A stretch of 64,000 nt of DNA from Anderseniella sp. Alg231-50 (GTDB lineage: Bacteria; Pseudomonadota; Alphaproteobacteria; Rhizobiales; Aestuariivirgaceae): positions 186,001 through 250,000 of the forward strand of contig NZ_LT703006.1 of assembly GCF_900149695.1 (NCBI RefSeq). The letters are read 5' to 3'. Shown here one piece after another: positions 9,465-18,984 of this stretch. Position 1 is the stretch's first letter; the number at the start of each line of letters is the position of its first letter. The notes below the pieces were generated by a model that was not told the origin of the DNA, did no database searches, and saw nothing but the letters and a program-made list of their open reading frames with translations. The position numbers were made by a program, and so were the translations under genes.

Positions 9465-10961
9465 ATGCCGGAAGGACAAGCAGTTCCGGGGGACAAACCA
9501 CTGAGTTCATTTCTGACCGGCATCATGAATGAGGCCCGCAATGCCGCGGGCGGTATGAAGGACTTTGCCACCGGCATGGTCTCGCCAAGCCTGCGTATTG
9601 GCGTCACCGGCCTGTCGCGGGCCGGCAAGACCGTGTTCATCACCGCCCTCGTCCATGCGCTGCTGCATGGCGGCCGCCTGCCACTGTTTGCCAGCCTCAC
9701 CCAGGGCCGCATAAACAGGGTCTACCTGGAACCGCAACCTGATGATGATGTGCCGAGGTTTGCCTATGAAGATCATGTCGAGGCCCTCACCGGCAAAGAC
9801 CGGCGCTGGCCACGCAGCACCAACCGGCTGTCGCAACTCAGATTGACCATTGAATACGAAGCATCCGGTTTCATCGCCCGCAACCTGCAGAGCTCGAAGC
9901 TGCATATAGACATTATCGATTACCCGGGCGAATGGCTGCTCGATCTGCCATTGATGACACAGTCCTATGCACAATGGTCCGCAGCCACCCTGGAAGCCAG
10001 CTACAATGAACCGCGCCGGACCCTTGCGAAAAAATGGATGGCGCATCTGAAAACACTCGATGCCACCGCCCCTGCCGATGAAGCCGCGGCCCAGAAGGCG
10101 GCCAAACTGTTCACCGCCTACCTGGCCTCGTGCCGGTCCGATGAAGTGTCATTGTCCACCTTGCCGCCCGGGCGTTTCTTGATGCCCGGCGATCTGGAGG
10201 ATTCGCCCCTGTTGACATTTGCGCCGCTGCCGCTCGATCCAGCCACCGCAGCACAGGACGGTTCCATGCATGCCTTGATGGAACGCCGCTACGATGCCTA
10301 TGTCAGCCGCATTGTGGAGCCGTTCTTCTATAATCACTTCGCCCGTCTCGACCGCCAGATAGTCCTGGTCGACACGTTGAGCGCTCTCAACGCGGGCCCG
10401 GCGGCGGTAACCGATCTCAGGACAGCACTGACCGACGTCTTGTCCTGCTTCAGGCAGGGCGCAAACTCCTGGGCCTCAGCGGTGTTTGGCAGACGCGCAG
10501 ACCGTATCCTGTTTGCGGCAACCAAGTCTGATCTCCTGCACCATTCCAGCCATGACAGGCTGGAAAACGTGCTTGGCCTGATAGTGTCAGATGCAGTGAA
10601 GCGGGCGGAATTTGCAGGCGCCCAGATCGACGTGGCCGCGATCGCAGCCATTCGCGCCACCCGGGAAGCAAGCGTCAGGCAGGACGGCGAGACACTGGAC
10701 TGTATCGCCGGCACGCCGATTGCCGGGGAAGAAGTGGCCGGCGAAGAGTTTGACGGCACATCGGAGGCGGCGATTTTCCCAGGCGACCTCCCGGACGATC
10801 CGGCGGCTGCGCTGGACGGGTCATTGGAGGGCGAACTGAAATTCGTGCGCTTCCGCCCGCCCCTGATCGAGGCATCGGCCAAGTCTGGCACCGCAGCGGC
10901 GTTTCCGCACATTCGCCTGGACCGAACGCTGGAATTCCTCGTGGGAGACCGCCTGATATGA
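9465..10961 (+). CDS. YcjX-family GTPase-like protein (DUF463)
   Basis: A 498 aa P-loop protein of the YcjX/DUF463 family. The Walker A motif GLSRAGKT is at residues 49-56 and a DYPGEWLLDLPL segment at about 152-163 forms the switch/Walker B region. YcjX proteins form a distinct GTPase-like family reported in stress-linked operons together with YcjF; their cellular role is not settled. The next gene, DUF697, overlaps its stop by 4 bases, exactly the partnership seen elsewhere. The upstream 100 bases (9361-9464) are very AT-rich and likely hold the promoter. Confidence 0.92.
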   Translation: MPEGQAVPGDKPLSSFLTGIMNEARNAAGGMKDFATGMVSPSLRIGVTGLSRAGKTVFITALVHALLHGGRLPLFASLTQGRINRVYLEPQPDDDVPRFAYEDHVEALTGKDRRWPRSTNRLSQLRLTIEYEASGFIARNLQSSKLHIDIIDYPGEWLLDLPLMTQSYAQWSAATLEASYNEPRRTLAKKWMAHLKTLDATAPADEAAAQKAAKLFTAYLASCRSDEVSLSTLPPGRFLMPGDLEDSPLLTFAPLPLDPATAAQDGSMHALMERRYDAYVSRIVEPFFYNHFARLDRQIVLVDTLSALNAGPAAVTDLRTALTDVLSCFRQGANSWASAVFGRRADRILFAATKSDLLHHSSHDRLENVLGLIVSDAVKRAEFAGAQIDVAAIAAIRATREASVRQDGETLDCIAGTPIAGEEVAGEEFDGTSEAAIFPGDLPDDPAAALDGSLEGELKFVRFRPPLIEASAKSGTAAAFPHIRLDRTLEFLVGDRLI

Positions 10962-12085
10962 CCGACGACCCGCGCAAACCGAAGGCGTTTCGCCTTGAAC
11001 CGGACACACCGGCCCGGCAGCCTGAAACCGGTGCGACTGGAAAAGCCGACCCTCAAAAAGCCAGGGCCAGCAAGCCCCGGGCCTCGAAAACCAAGCCGAA
11101 GGGCAGACAGCCGCGGGCGCTGGCAGCCCCGGAAATCCGCTTTGAGGAACCGTCGGATGACACCCTGCTCCCGGCAGTTGCCCGCGACCACACGATCGCG
11201 AAGCGGTTCCGCTGGGGTGCTGTCCTGCTGTCCGGCGCCCTCGGGCTGGCAGGCCTGTGGGCGGGTCTCGCAGCAACCCAGTTGATCGAGGACCTGTTTG
11301 CCCGTTCACCGACCCTCGGCTGGGTCGGGTCGGGACTTCTGGCACTGATGCTGGTTGCAGCATTTGCCATTATCGTGCGCGAACTGTTCGGCTTGTGGCG
11401 GTTGAAGCGGCTGGGTACCACCCAGGCCGATGCGACGCGGGCCATTTCGGCTGATGATGCAAAGGCCGCTCAAGCCACGCTCACCGACCTGCACGCCATC
11501 TATGACGCCAGGCCCGACATGCGCTGGGGCCTTGCCCAACTGAAGGAACATTCGCAAGCGATCATGGATCCGGCTGACCGAGTAAAGCTGGCCGAGCGCG
11601 ATCTTATGAAGCCGCTGGATGAAGAGGCAAACCGCATCATTGCCCGTGCCGCGCGCCGTGTCAGCGTGGTAACCGCCTTCGCGCCTGCCGCCCTTGATAT
11701 CGCGCTGGTCGGTGCGCAGAACCTGCGCATGATGCGGGAACTGGCAACACTTTATGGCGGACGACCGGGAACGCTGGGGACGATGCGGCTGGCGAAAATG
11801 GTGGCTGGCCACCTGGCCGTAACCGGAGGCCTTGCCCTTTCGGACGGTGTTATCAGCGCCGTCATCGGCAAGGGGTTGCTGGGCCGTTTGTCGGCGCGCT
11901 TCGGCGAAGGCGCGGTCAACGGCATTCTCACCGCCCGTATCGGCCTGGCTGCCATGGAGCTGTGCCGGCCCTTGCCGTTCCTGACCCAACCCAGGCCCGG
12001 CCTGTCCGACTTCATGCGTGAGGTGGTCCGCTTCGGCGGAGATGCTGAGCAAGGAAACCAAGACAAATCAGACAAGCCGAACTAA
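10958..12085 (+). CDS. YcjF/TIGR01620 family membrane protein (DUF697)
   Basis: Inner-membrane protein of 375 aa and probable partner of the YcjX protein encoded just before it (4-base overlap). The first 80 residues are basic and proline/lysine-rich and probably cytoplasmic and disordered. Two membrane segments follow, at about 86-106 and 122-142. The C-terminal DUF697 domain (from about residue 215) contains NRIIARAARRVSVVTAFAP and LYGGRPGTLG, typical of the family. Molecular function unknown. Confidence 0.9.
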   Translation: MTDDPRKPKAFRLEPDTPARQPETGATGKADPQKARASKPRASKTKPKGRQPRALAAPEIRFEEPSDDTLLPAVARDHTIAKRFRWGAVLLSGALGLAGLWAGLAATQLIEDLFARSPTLGWVGSGLLALMLVAAFAIIVRELFGLWRLKRLGTTQADATRAISADDAKAAQATLTDLHAIYDARPDMRWGLAQLKEHSQAIMDPADRVKLAERDLMKPLDEEANRIIARAARRVSVVTAFAPAALDIALVGAQNLRMMRELATLYGGRPGTLGTMRLAKMVAGHLAVTGGLALSDGVISAVIGKGLLGRLSARFGEGAVNGILTARIGLAAMELCRPLPFLTQPRPGLSDFMREVVRFGGDAEQGNQDKSDKPN

Positions 12086-12114
12086 GCTTGGCTGCAGGCA
12101 GAGGAGATCAATCC

Positions 12115-12672
12115 ATGACCACACTAGCTATCGTCGGCATCCTGGGTGCCATCATTTTCTATGGCATCAACATCTACAACGCGCTGATCAAGGCGACGCA
12201 GATGGTCAAGGAAGCCTGGAGCGGCATTGATGTGCAGCTCAAGCGCCGCAGTGACCTGATCCCCAACATCGTTGAAAGCATCAAGGGCTATGCCGGCCAC
12301 GAGAAGGACACGCTGCGCGAAGTGACCGAAATGCGTACCCGCGTCCAGGCGGTCCCGGAAGGCGACATTGCCGGCCGGGCAGTCGCAGAAGGCCTGTTGG
12401 GCCAGGCGCTTGGCAAGCTGATGGCAGTAGCCGAGGCCTATCCGGATCTCAAGGCGAATGAAAATTTCCTGCAATTGCAGCAGACCCTCGACAAGATCGA
12501 AGGTGAGGTGCAGATGTCACGGCGCTACTACAATGGCGCTGCCCGCGATCTGAACGTGAAGGTCGAAAGCTTCCCGTCCAATTTTGTCGCCAACTATTTC
12601 AAGTTCCAGACGGCAGAATTCTTCGAGATCGAGGACGCCGGTGACCGCAGTGTTCCGGAAGTGAAATTCTAG
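12115..12672 (+). CDS. lemA: LemA family protein
   Basis: A 185 aa LemA protein: one N-terminal membrane segment (about residues 2-20), then a long helical domain with the family hallmarks VKEAWSGIDVQLKRRSDLIPNI, AYPDLKANENF and SRRYYNGAARDLN, ending in a conserved phenylalanine-rich tail. The ATG at 12115 is preceded by GAGGAG, which rules out an in-frame TTG at 12088. Part of a LemA / DUF2207 / M48 cluster, a recurring bacterial arrangement of envelope-associated genes whose shared function is not well understood. Confidence 0.95.
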   Translation: MTTLAIVGILGAIIFYGINIYNALIKATQMVKEAWSGIDVQLKRRSDLIPNIVESIKGYAGHEKDTLREVTEMRTRVQAVPEGDIAGRAVAEGLLGQALGKLMAVAEAYPDLKANENFLQLQQTLDKIEGEVQMSRRYYNGAARDLNVKVESFPSNFVANYFKFQTAEFFEIEDAGDRSVPEVKF

Positions 12673-12704
12673 CCAGCGTCCGCGGGATGCGAGGAGTTAC
12701 CGGC

Positions 12705-14633
12705 ATGATGCAGTGCCTGTTCCGCACTTTATGTGCCCTGATTGCCCTGCTCTGGATGGCCGGCTACGCCCATTCGGCGGAAGAAATCCTCAACTTCAAC
12801 TCGAAGATCGAGGTTTCCCAGACCGGCAAGTTGCGTGTTGTGGAAACCATCCGTGTGCGCGGAGAGAACTCCCAGATCAGGAGAGGTATCTTTCGTGACT
12901 TCCCGTTGATGATTGAAGACGCAGGCGGACGCGAGCGCGAGGTCGGTTTCGAAATCCTCTCGGTGACGCGTGACGGCAAACCCGATGAGTTCCGCATTGA
13001 CAGGGCAAACCGCGCAGCCCGCGTCTACATCGGCAGCAAGAACGTATTCATCGGCGCTGGTGAATTCACCTACAAGATCACCTATGAGACCGACCGGCAG
13101 ATACGCTTCTTCTCCGGTCATGACGAGCTGTACTGGAATGTCACCGGTAATTTCTGGAACTTTCCGATCCGCCAGGCGCGCGCTGAAATCGTTTTGCCGC
13201 AGGGTGTCCGCGCAACCGACACTGCGTTTTTCACCGGCCGCTACGGCGCAACCGGCAGGGATGGACGGTCGCGCACCAGCAATGGCGGCAATATTGTCGA
13301 GTTTCTCACAACCGCGCCACTGCCTCCGCGTGAAGGTCTCACCGTTGTAGTCAAGATGCCGAAAGGCAGTGTCGCGGCACCTAGCCAGAGCCAGCAGCTG
13401 GATTGGTTCTGGCGCGACAATGCAGCCTTCATCATCGGCTTCGTCGGTTTCATGGTGATCGGGTACTACTATTTCTGGGCCTGGCAGAGGGTCGGTCGCG
13501 ATCCGCCCGCCGGCACAATGGTGCCGCGCTGGGATGCGCCTGACGGTATATCACCTGCACAGGTGCACTATATCGAAAACAAGGGCCTGTCCGGCCATGA
13601 CGCGTTTTCGTCTGCCCTGCTCAACCTGGCCGTAAAGGGACTGGTCGAACTGGAAGACCTGGACGGGGATGTCACGATCAGGCCGACAGGTGCCACGCCA
13701 CCGGACCTTCTGCCGGTGGGAGAGGCAGCGATCCTGCATAAAATCACCGCTGCCGGTGAAGAATTCCGCATAGCCAAGTCAAACACCTCCGCGGTCAGGT
13801 CGGTCACCAAAAAGTTCCGGTCGGCTCTCAACACCGAACACCGCAACAAGTTCTTTGACCAGAACCTGGGTTATGTATTCACCGGCATAGGCATTTCACT
13901 GCTGGCATTGAGCGCAACGATAATAGCGACAGGTAGTGGTTCAAATTTTGTAATTCCATTGATCATTCTGATCATCGCCGCAACGGTCATAACCATCGTC
14001 ACTTTCAGCGTCGGCCTGAAGCTTTCACGCTCCAGCGGGCTGGCCGGCAAGATCGGCTCCGTCATGCGGTGGTTCGTGCTTGGTTTCTTTGCCATGAACC
14101 TGCTGCCGATGCTCGGCGCCTTTGCAATCGAAATGAGCGTCAAGCCGGTGATACTGGCCATCATCGCCGGCGTCTTCATGATCAACATCCTGTTTTTCTT
14201 TCTGCTTGGTGCCCCGACACCGCTCGGGCGTCACCTGATGGATGGCATTGAGGGCCTGAAAACCTACATCAACCTGGCGGAGAAAGACCGCATGAACCTG
14301 GCCGGTGCACCGGCAATGTCGCCGCAGCATTTCGAGACCATGCTGCCATATGCCGTCGCCCTGGGACTGGAAAAACCCTGGTCGAATGCATTTCAGGCGT
14401 GGCTTGCATCTGCCGCCGGGGCTGCCGCTGCGGCCAGCTATTCGCCCAACTGGTATCACGGCGGCAATTTTTCGTCCGGCAGCATCGGCAACACCATGTC
14501 CGGCCTGCCGGCGTCCATCGGCAAGTCGATGACCAACGCGATGCCCGCCCCCAAATCGTCGTCTTCCGGGTTTTCCGGCGGCGGCGGCTTTTCGGGTGGC
14601 GGCGGCGGCGGCGGTGGTGGCGGCGGCTGGTAA
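12705..14633 (+). CDS. DUF2207 membrane protein with glycine-rich tail
   Basis: Predicted membrane protein of 642 aa. A signal peptide (MMQCLFRTLCALIALLWM) is followed by a large extracytoplasmic DUF2207 domain (about 25-235), a membrane segment near 245-260, a cytoplasmic region, several more membrane segments at about 385-510, and a low-complexity C-terminus made almost only of Gly with a final Trp. I choose the start at 12705, preceded by GAGGAG; an ATG at 12687 would add six residues. It follows lemA by 32 bases and precedes the M48 protease by 29 bases. The Gly tail is encoded by GGC-rich trinucleotide repeats at about 14570-14630, which may vary by slippage. Confidence 0.9.
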   Translation: MMQCLFRTLCALIALLWMAGYAHSAEEILNFNSKIEVSQTGKLRVVETIRVRGENSQIRRGIFRDFPLMIEDAGGREREVGFEILSVTRDGKPDEFRIDRANRAARVYIGSKNVFIGAGEFTYKITYETDRQIRFFSGHDELYWNVTGNFWNFPIRQARAEIVLPQGVRATDTAFFTGRYGATGRDGRSRTSNGGNIVEFLTTAPLPPREGLTVVVKMPKGSVAAPSQSQQLDWFWRDNAAFIIGFVGFMVIGYYYFWAWQRVGRDPPAGTMVPRWDAPDGISPAQVHYIENKGLSGHDAFSSALLNLAVKGLVELEDLDGDVTIRPTGATPPDLLPVGEAAILHKITAAGEEFRIAKSNTSAVRSVTKKFRSALNTEHRNKFFDQNLGYVFTGIGISLLALSATIIATGSGSNFVIPLIILIIAATVITIVTFSVGLKLSRSSGLAGKIGSVMRWFVLGFFAMNLLPMLGAFAIEMSVKPVILAIIAGVFMINILFFFLLGAPTPLGRHLMDGIEGLKTYINLAEKDRMNLAGAPAMSPQHFETMLPYAVALGLEKPWSNAFQAWLASAAGAAAAASYSPNWYHGGNFSSGSIGNTMSGLPASIGKSMTNAMPAPKSSSSGFSGGGGFSGGGGGGGGGGGW

Positions 14634-14662
14634 ACCACCGGGCGATTACCTAAATTCACAAT

Positions 14663-15637
14663 ATGAATTTTCGTTCCCAGCCCCTGAACTCCGAAGCCCA
14701 GAGTGCGCATCAGTGGTACAATACCGTGCACACCTGGCTGATGGTCGCCGGTTCCGCGCTGCTCATGGGCCTGATCGCCTACAGCGCGTTTGGCGCAACC
14801 GGCGTCGCGTGGGCCACGATACTGACCGCCTTCGGGCTTTGGCAGGCGGTGCGCGTATCGCCGAGAATGGTCCTGAAACTCTATAAGGCGCGTGCCCTGA
14901 CGTCCGAGGAAGTGCCCCAGTTGCACCAGCTGATGCGCGAACTCACCAAGCGGGCGGACCTGCCTGCGGTGCCGCAGCTTTATTATGTGCCATCACAGAT
15001 GATGAACGCATTTGCTGTTGGCCAGTTGAACGATTCCGCGATTGCCGTCACCGACGGCCTGATCCGCAACCTGACACTCAGGCAACTGGCCGGAGTTCTG
15101 GCGCATGAGATCAGCCATATCCGCAATGAGGACCTGACCGTAATGGCATTGGGTGATGTCCTGTCACGGCTCACCGGAACCCTGGCTACCGTTGGCCTGC
15201 TGTTCGGCATTCCGGTGGCTTTCATGACCAATGGCGGCGTGGTTCCGTGGGTGACAATCGCCGTCCTGGTCGCGGCTCCGACGGTGGGTGGACTGTTGCA
15301 ACTGGCCCTGTCGCGCACTCGCGAGTACGACGCCGACCTCGATGCAGCCGGACTGACCGGAGATCCCGAAGGCCTGGCGACCGCATTGCAGACACTGGAA
15401 CAGAAACAGGGTGGAATGTGGGAAAGGCTGGTGCTGCCCGGCTCCCGCTCACCACAGCCTTCACTGCTGCGCAGTCATCCCAAAACACCGGATCGGGTGA
15501 GGCGGTTATTGTCGCTGCGCACCGGCACCCCGCCTGTCATTGTCCGGCCCGATGAACCACTGCGCCCAGGGCCGTCCATCGTCCCTCCTGTACGCCGGCC
15601 ACGCATCAATGTCGGCCGCATGGGGCTGTGGTACTGA
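14663..15637 (+). CDS. M48 family zinc metalloprotease (HtpX-like)
   Basis: Membrane metalloprotease of 324 aa. The zinc motif HEISH is at residues 148-152 and the third ligand Glu is expected in TREYDADLDAA. Two membrane segments precede the catalytic part (about 27-62) and two follow it (about 170-215), as in HtpX-like proteases that degrade damaged membrane proteins. The C-terminus is a proline/arginine-rich tail. It closes the LemA / DUF2207 / M48 cluster, so it may process one of those two envelope proteins. Specific htpX identity is not certain. Confidence 0.9.
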   Translation: MNFRSQPLNSEAQSAHQWYNTVHTWLMVAGSALLMGLIAYSAFGATGVAWATILTAFGLWQAVRVSPRMVLKLYKARALTSEEVPQLHQLMRELTKRADLPAVPQLYYVPSQMMNAFAVGQLNDSAIAVTDGLIRNLTLRQLAGVLAHEISHIRNEDLTVMALGDVLSRLTGTLATVGLLFGIPVAFMTNGGVVPWVTIAVLVAAPTVGGLLQLALSRTREYDADLDAAGLTGDPEGLATALQTLEQKQGGMWERLVLPGSRSPQPSLLRSHPKTPDRVRRLLSLRTGTPPVIVRPDEPLRPGPSIVPPVRRPRINVGRMGLWY

Positions 15638-15641
15638 GTTG

Positions 15642-16652
15642 TCACCGCCGTCTTTGATACGCACGCGGCGACATGCCGGTCCATCTGGAAAATGCGCGGC
15701 TGAAATGAGCTGCGTCGCCATAACCGAGTTGAAAAGCAACGTCAGTCACACTCACCTTCTCACCTGTCAGCAAGAGCGACGCCTTGTCTCTCAGCTGCTC
15801 AGCCAGCAGACGGGAAAACGTCGTACCGTGATCACCAATCTTTCGTTGAAGGGTGCGGCGCGTCATCCCCATTTTCGAGGCAACCCAGTCAATTTTGGGA
15901 TAGCCGTCCAGCATGGCAACTGACACCAGTGCGGTTATCGCCTCTAGCTCATCGTGTTCAGGTGGAACCTTTTCCCCTGGCTGTTCAACCCGCCTGGACG
16001 CAACCATACCCGGCCTGCAGCTTGCATTGCCGGCCTGGAGCAAGGCGGCATCAAATTCGATCGACGACACCTGACATCCTGCGAGGACAGGTGCAGCGAA
16101 GATGGTTTCAAGCGCGCCTGCCTGGTTGCTGCCGGTTCCCGTCACCCGGATCAGATCAGGCGTCCAGCCTCGGCCTGCAAAACACCGCACGACATCGATG
16201 AGATAACTGACCCCCAGCAACTCGTTCTGAAAGCGCCCCTCATAACCGCGGTCATGGAACTCGATGGACCAGCGCGCCACCCCTTGTTCCTGGAAAAGCG
16301 CCAGGGTGGTGCCGGTTTGCAGGTACAGGTTCAGGCCGCGGTTGGACCTGTCGATTGCATCCAGCAGGGTGTAACCCCGGCTGACCCAGCGGCCAAAGGC
16401 ACTGAGATTTTCGATTCTCACCAGGCGTCCCAGCCGGGCCCCCAGGAATGGGTCGGCGATTTCCCTGCCCGCACTGCGCAGCAACCGAAACTGTTCCTGC
16501 AGCGGCACAGCGAGATCCGGTGTCTCCAGAATGCCAACCGGCATGTCGACCCGCTCGAATACCCGATTGATGTTGCCGCCGCGCTGCTCCACGAAGTCCG
16601 CTATCGGACCCAGAGCGCTGGCACGGGTAAAGCCTCGTCGATTGTTCAACAC
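15642..16652 (-). CDS. AraC family transcriptional regulator
   Basis: DNA-binding regulator of 336 aa with the arabinose-binding-like N-terminal domain of the OruR/ArgR-type AraC group (about residues 15-200) and a C-terminal double helix-turn-helix ending in DVAFQLGYGDAAHFSRAFSRWTGMSPRAYQRRR-type signature (here in the last 40 residues). The start codon is GTG at 16652. It is divergent from the cupin gene at 16755 with about 100 bases between them; tandem GGCAAGTT repeats there are a possible binding site. It converges with the M48 protease gene, only 4 bases away. Effector unknown. Confidence 0.93.
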   Translation of the reverse strand: MLNNRRGFTRASALGPIADFVEQRGGNINRVFERVDMPVGILETPDLAVPLQEQFRLLRSAGREIADPFLGARLGRLVRIENLSAFGRWVSRGYTLLDAIDRSNRGLNLYLQTGTTLALFQEQGVARWSIEFHDRGYEGRFQNELLGVSYLIDVVRCFAGRGWTPDLIRVTGTGSNQAGALETIFAAPVLAGCQVSSIEFDAALLQAGNASCRPGMVASRRVEQPGEKVPPEHDELEAITALVSVAMLDGYPKIDWVASKMGMTRRTLQRKIGDHGTTFSRLLAEQLRDKASLLLTGEKVSVTDVAFQLGYGDAAHFSRAFSRWTGMSPRAYQRRR

Positions 16653-16754
16653 GCTGTTCTTTCTGTGCTGCCGGCAAGTTTGTCACCAAATGGCAAGTTC
16701 CGAAAGGCATATCAGGCTCAATTGACCCGCAAGACTGCTACAGGGAGGAACGCC
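16653..16754. promoter_or_regulatory. Candidate AraC-type operator, tandem GGCAAGTT half-sites
   Basis: Two direct repeats GGCAAGTT lie at 16673-16680 and 16692-16699, 19 bases apart, between the divergent AraC-family gene and the cupin gene. AraC-type proteins commonly bind direct repeats on one face of the helix about two turns apart. The cupin gene has GGGAGG as ribosome binding site at 16743-16748. Confidence 0.4.
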
Positions 16755-17210
16755 ATGACAAAAATCTGTTTCGATGACGGCAACATTCGCTGGTATCAGC
16801 TTGAAGGGGTTGATCATGCCTCCTACCACGTCTGCAGTGTGGACGTGGAAAACAGCATCGTCGATGTCCTGTTCAAGTTCGACGCCAATCAAAGGGTCAT
16901 TCTTCACCGCCATCACGCTGACTACCGCACCTTTGTCGTGCAGGGCGAGCTTCGCCTCTACCGGGCAAATGGCGACCTGATAGAAATTCGTCCTGTCGGC
17001 AGTTACGTGGAAGGCCACGCAGGCGGAGAGCCGCACACGGAAGGCGGCGGCGACCAGGACGCGATTGTCTTTTTCAGCAACCGTGGCACCGACGGCATGA
17101 TCTATGAATTGCTCGACGACGACATGAACACTGTCGCCACCCTGGGACTGCACGACTTCAAGGCATTGCTGGAAGCTCAGGAGCCCGCGGTGCAACCGAG
17201 CAGAGCCTGA
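16755..17210 (+). CDS. Cupin-fold protein
   Basis: Small cupin of 151 aa. Histidines HRHH at about residues 55-58 and a later GGEPHTEGGG segment fit a metal-binding cupin core. No signal peptide, so cytoplasmic. An open frame extends far upstream to 15954 but that part lies antisense within the AraC gene; the ATG at 16755 with GGGAGG six bases before it is the real start. Divergent from the AraC-family regulator, which probably controls it. It precedes the ThDP decarboxylase by 139 bases. Substrate unknown; such cupins are often annotated as acetylacetone-cleaving-like or regulators, but I cannot support either. Confidence 0.85.
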   Translation: MTKICFDDGNIRWYQLEGVDHASYHVCSVDVENSIVDVLFKFDANQRVILHRHHADYRTFVVQGELRLYRANGDLIEIRPVGSYVEGHAGGEPHTEGGGDQDAIVFFSNRGTDGMIYELLDDDMNTVATLGLHDFKALLEAQEPAVQPSRA

Positions 17211-17349
17211 CCGGGAGCACAGGTCCGGCTTTCATCTGCCTGAAACATGGCACGCCGATATCGAATTGCGGTTGCCCGCACGCCTGCTTACCCGCATAGT
17301 CAAGTCTCCCTCCCCCGGCGTTTTCGCCATTACCCCCGGAGACACGACC

Positions 17350-18984
17350 ATGAAACTCGCACACGCTCTGTTGCAGGCGCTGAAAGACTATGGCGCCGGT
17401 GAAATTTTCGGCATTCCCGGAGACTTCGCGCTGCCGCTCTTTCGCCAGATAGAACGTATCAATACACTGCCGCTTTTCACACTGTCTCATGAACCCGCCG
17501 TTGGCTTCGCCGCAGATGCGGCAGGCCGGTATCGAGGCACCCTCGGCGTGGCTTGCGTCACCTATGGCGCCGGTGCCTTGAACATGATCAATCCTGTTGC
17601 GACGGCCTATGCCGAAAAATCACCCCTTGTCGTGATTTCAGGTGCGCCGGGCGCAGCGGAGCGCACCATGGGGCTCGGCCTGCATCACCAGGTCAAGCAC
17701 TTCGACAGCCAGATGCTGATTATGCGTGAAGTGACATGCGCCCAGTGCGTACTGGATGATCCGGCCACGGCGCCGGCAGAGATTGCCCGCGTGCTGACTG
17801 CAGCGCGACATCTGTCGCGGCCGGTCTATATCGAGTTTCCACGCGACATGGTCGAAGCGGACGTGTCTGAAGTCCCATCCTTCAGACCACCGGCCAAAAA
17901 CGTGGCAGCAGCAAAGGAAGCGGCACGACAGGCCCTGAAGATGCTCAAGGCAAAAAAACAGCCGGCCATGCTGCTGGGTGTCGAGATCCGTCGCTATGGT
18001 CTGGAAACCAAGGTGGCCAAACTCGCCAAAACACTTGGTATTCCGGTTCTTACCACCTTCATGGGGCGCGGCATCCTGGCTGAAGTGGGCGCTGAAACCG
18101 CCGGTACGTATCTGGGGCTGGCAGGCGACGTCGCAACCCGACGCCTCGTTGAACGCGCCGACGGCCTGCTGATGCTGGGCGTCATCCTGTGCGATACGAA
18201 TTTCGGCGTTTCAAAACGCCAGATAGACATGCGCAGCAGTATTCATGCATTTGACGGCGCAGTGCATTTTGAACACCATTCCTATGCTGGCATCATACTT
18301 GAGGCATTTGTTGACGCATTGCTGGCCGGGGCCGAAAAACTGGGCAAGCCAAAACCCGTCACCGCATCCTATCCACGAGGATTGAAACCCTCCGGGCGAA
18401 AGCTGCTGCCGCAGGATGTGGCAACCGCCGTCAATGATTTTTTTGCAAACCATGGTGTCATGCCGATCGCATCCGACATGGGGGACTGCCTGTTCACGGC
18501 CATGGACATCGAACACACCGCCCTATTGGCACCCGGTTATTATGCCACCATGGGCACCGGCATTCCGTTCGGCCTCGGGCTGCAGGCGGCAAGCGGCAAG
18601 CGCCCGCTTGTACTGGTTGGTGACGGGGCATTCCAGATGACAGGCTGGGAGCTTGGAAACTGCAGGCGCCTCGGGCTGAACCCTGTCGTACTGCTGTTCA
18701 ACAACACCGCCTGGGGCATGTTGAAGGCATTCCAGAAAGACACCGGATACAATGATCTGGATGACTGGAATTTCGCCGAACATGCTGAAACCATGGGCGG
18801 CAGGGGAATGCGGGTGTCGACGCCGGCAGAACTGACCGCGGCCCTTGAACAGGCTCACAGTGATGAGAGCAGCTTCCAACTCATCGAGATCATGTTGCCC
18901 GCCGATGTGTTCTCCCGGACGCTGACCCGCTTCACCGATGCCATATCCAGCAAGTCAGCTCTTGCAGCCGAGGCCGAAGCTTGA
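17350..18984 (+). CDS. ThDP-dependent phenylpyruvate/indolepyruvate decarboxylase
   Basis: A 544 aa thiamine-diphosphate enzyme of the pyruvate-decarboxylase/acetolactate-synthase superfamily. The catalytic Glu48 is in LSHEPAVGFAADAAGRY; the ThDP/Mg motif begins with GDGAFQMTGWE at about residue 425 and ends with NNTAWG. The overall sequence recalls the Azospirillum-type IpdC/phenylpyruvate decarboxylase group, which converts aromatic 2-oxo acids to aldehydes (Ehrlich pathway, indole-3-acetate route). I start at 17350 (MKLAHALLQA), after GGAGACACGACC. The stop overlaps the next gene by 4 bases. Substrate preference, aromatic or other, cannot be read directly. Confidence 0.85.
   Translation: MKLAHALLQALKDYGAGEIFGIPGDFALPLFRQIERINTLPLFTLSHEPAVGFAADAAGRYRGTLGVACVTYGAGALNMINPVATAYAEKSPLVVISGAPGAAERTMGLGLHHQVKHFDSQMLIMREVTCAQCVLDDPATAPAEIARVLTAARHLSRPVYIEFPRDMVEADVSEVPSFRPPAKNVAAAKEAARQALKMLKAKKQPAMLLGVEIRRYGLETKVAKLAKTLGIPVLTTFMGRGILAEVGAETAGTYLGLAGDVATRRLVERADGLLMLGVILCDTNFGVSKRQIDMRSSIHAFDGAVHFEHHSYAGIILEAFVDALLAGAEKLGKPKPVTASYPRGLKPSGRKLLPQDVATAVNDFFANHGVMPIASDMGDCLFTAMDIEHTALLAPGYYATMGTGIPFGLGLQAASGKRPLVLVGDGAFQMTGWELGNCRRLGLNPVVLLFNNTAWGMLKAFQKDTGYNDLDDWNFAEHAETMGGRGMRVSTPAELTAALEQAHSDESSFQLIEIMLPADVFSRTLTRFTDAISSKSALAAEAEA

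Noticed and set aside
15954-16754. Upstream extension of the cupin frame by 267 codons
   Set aside because: It lies antisense to the AraC-family gene and the cupin has its own ATG with GGGAGG at 16755.
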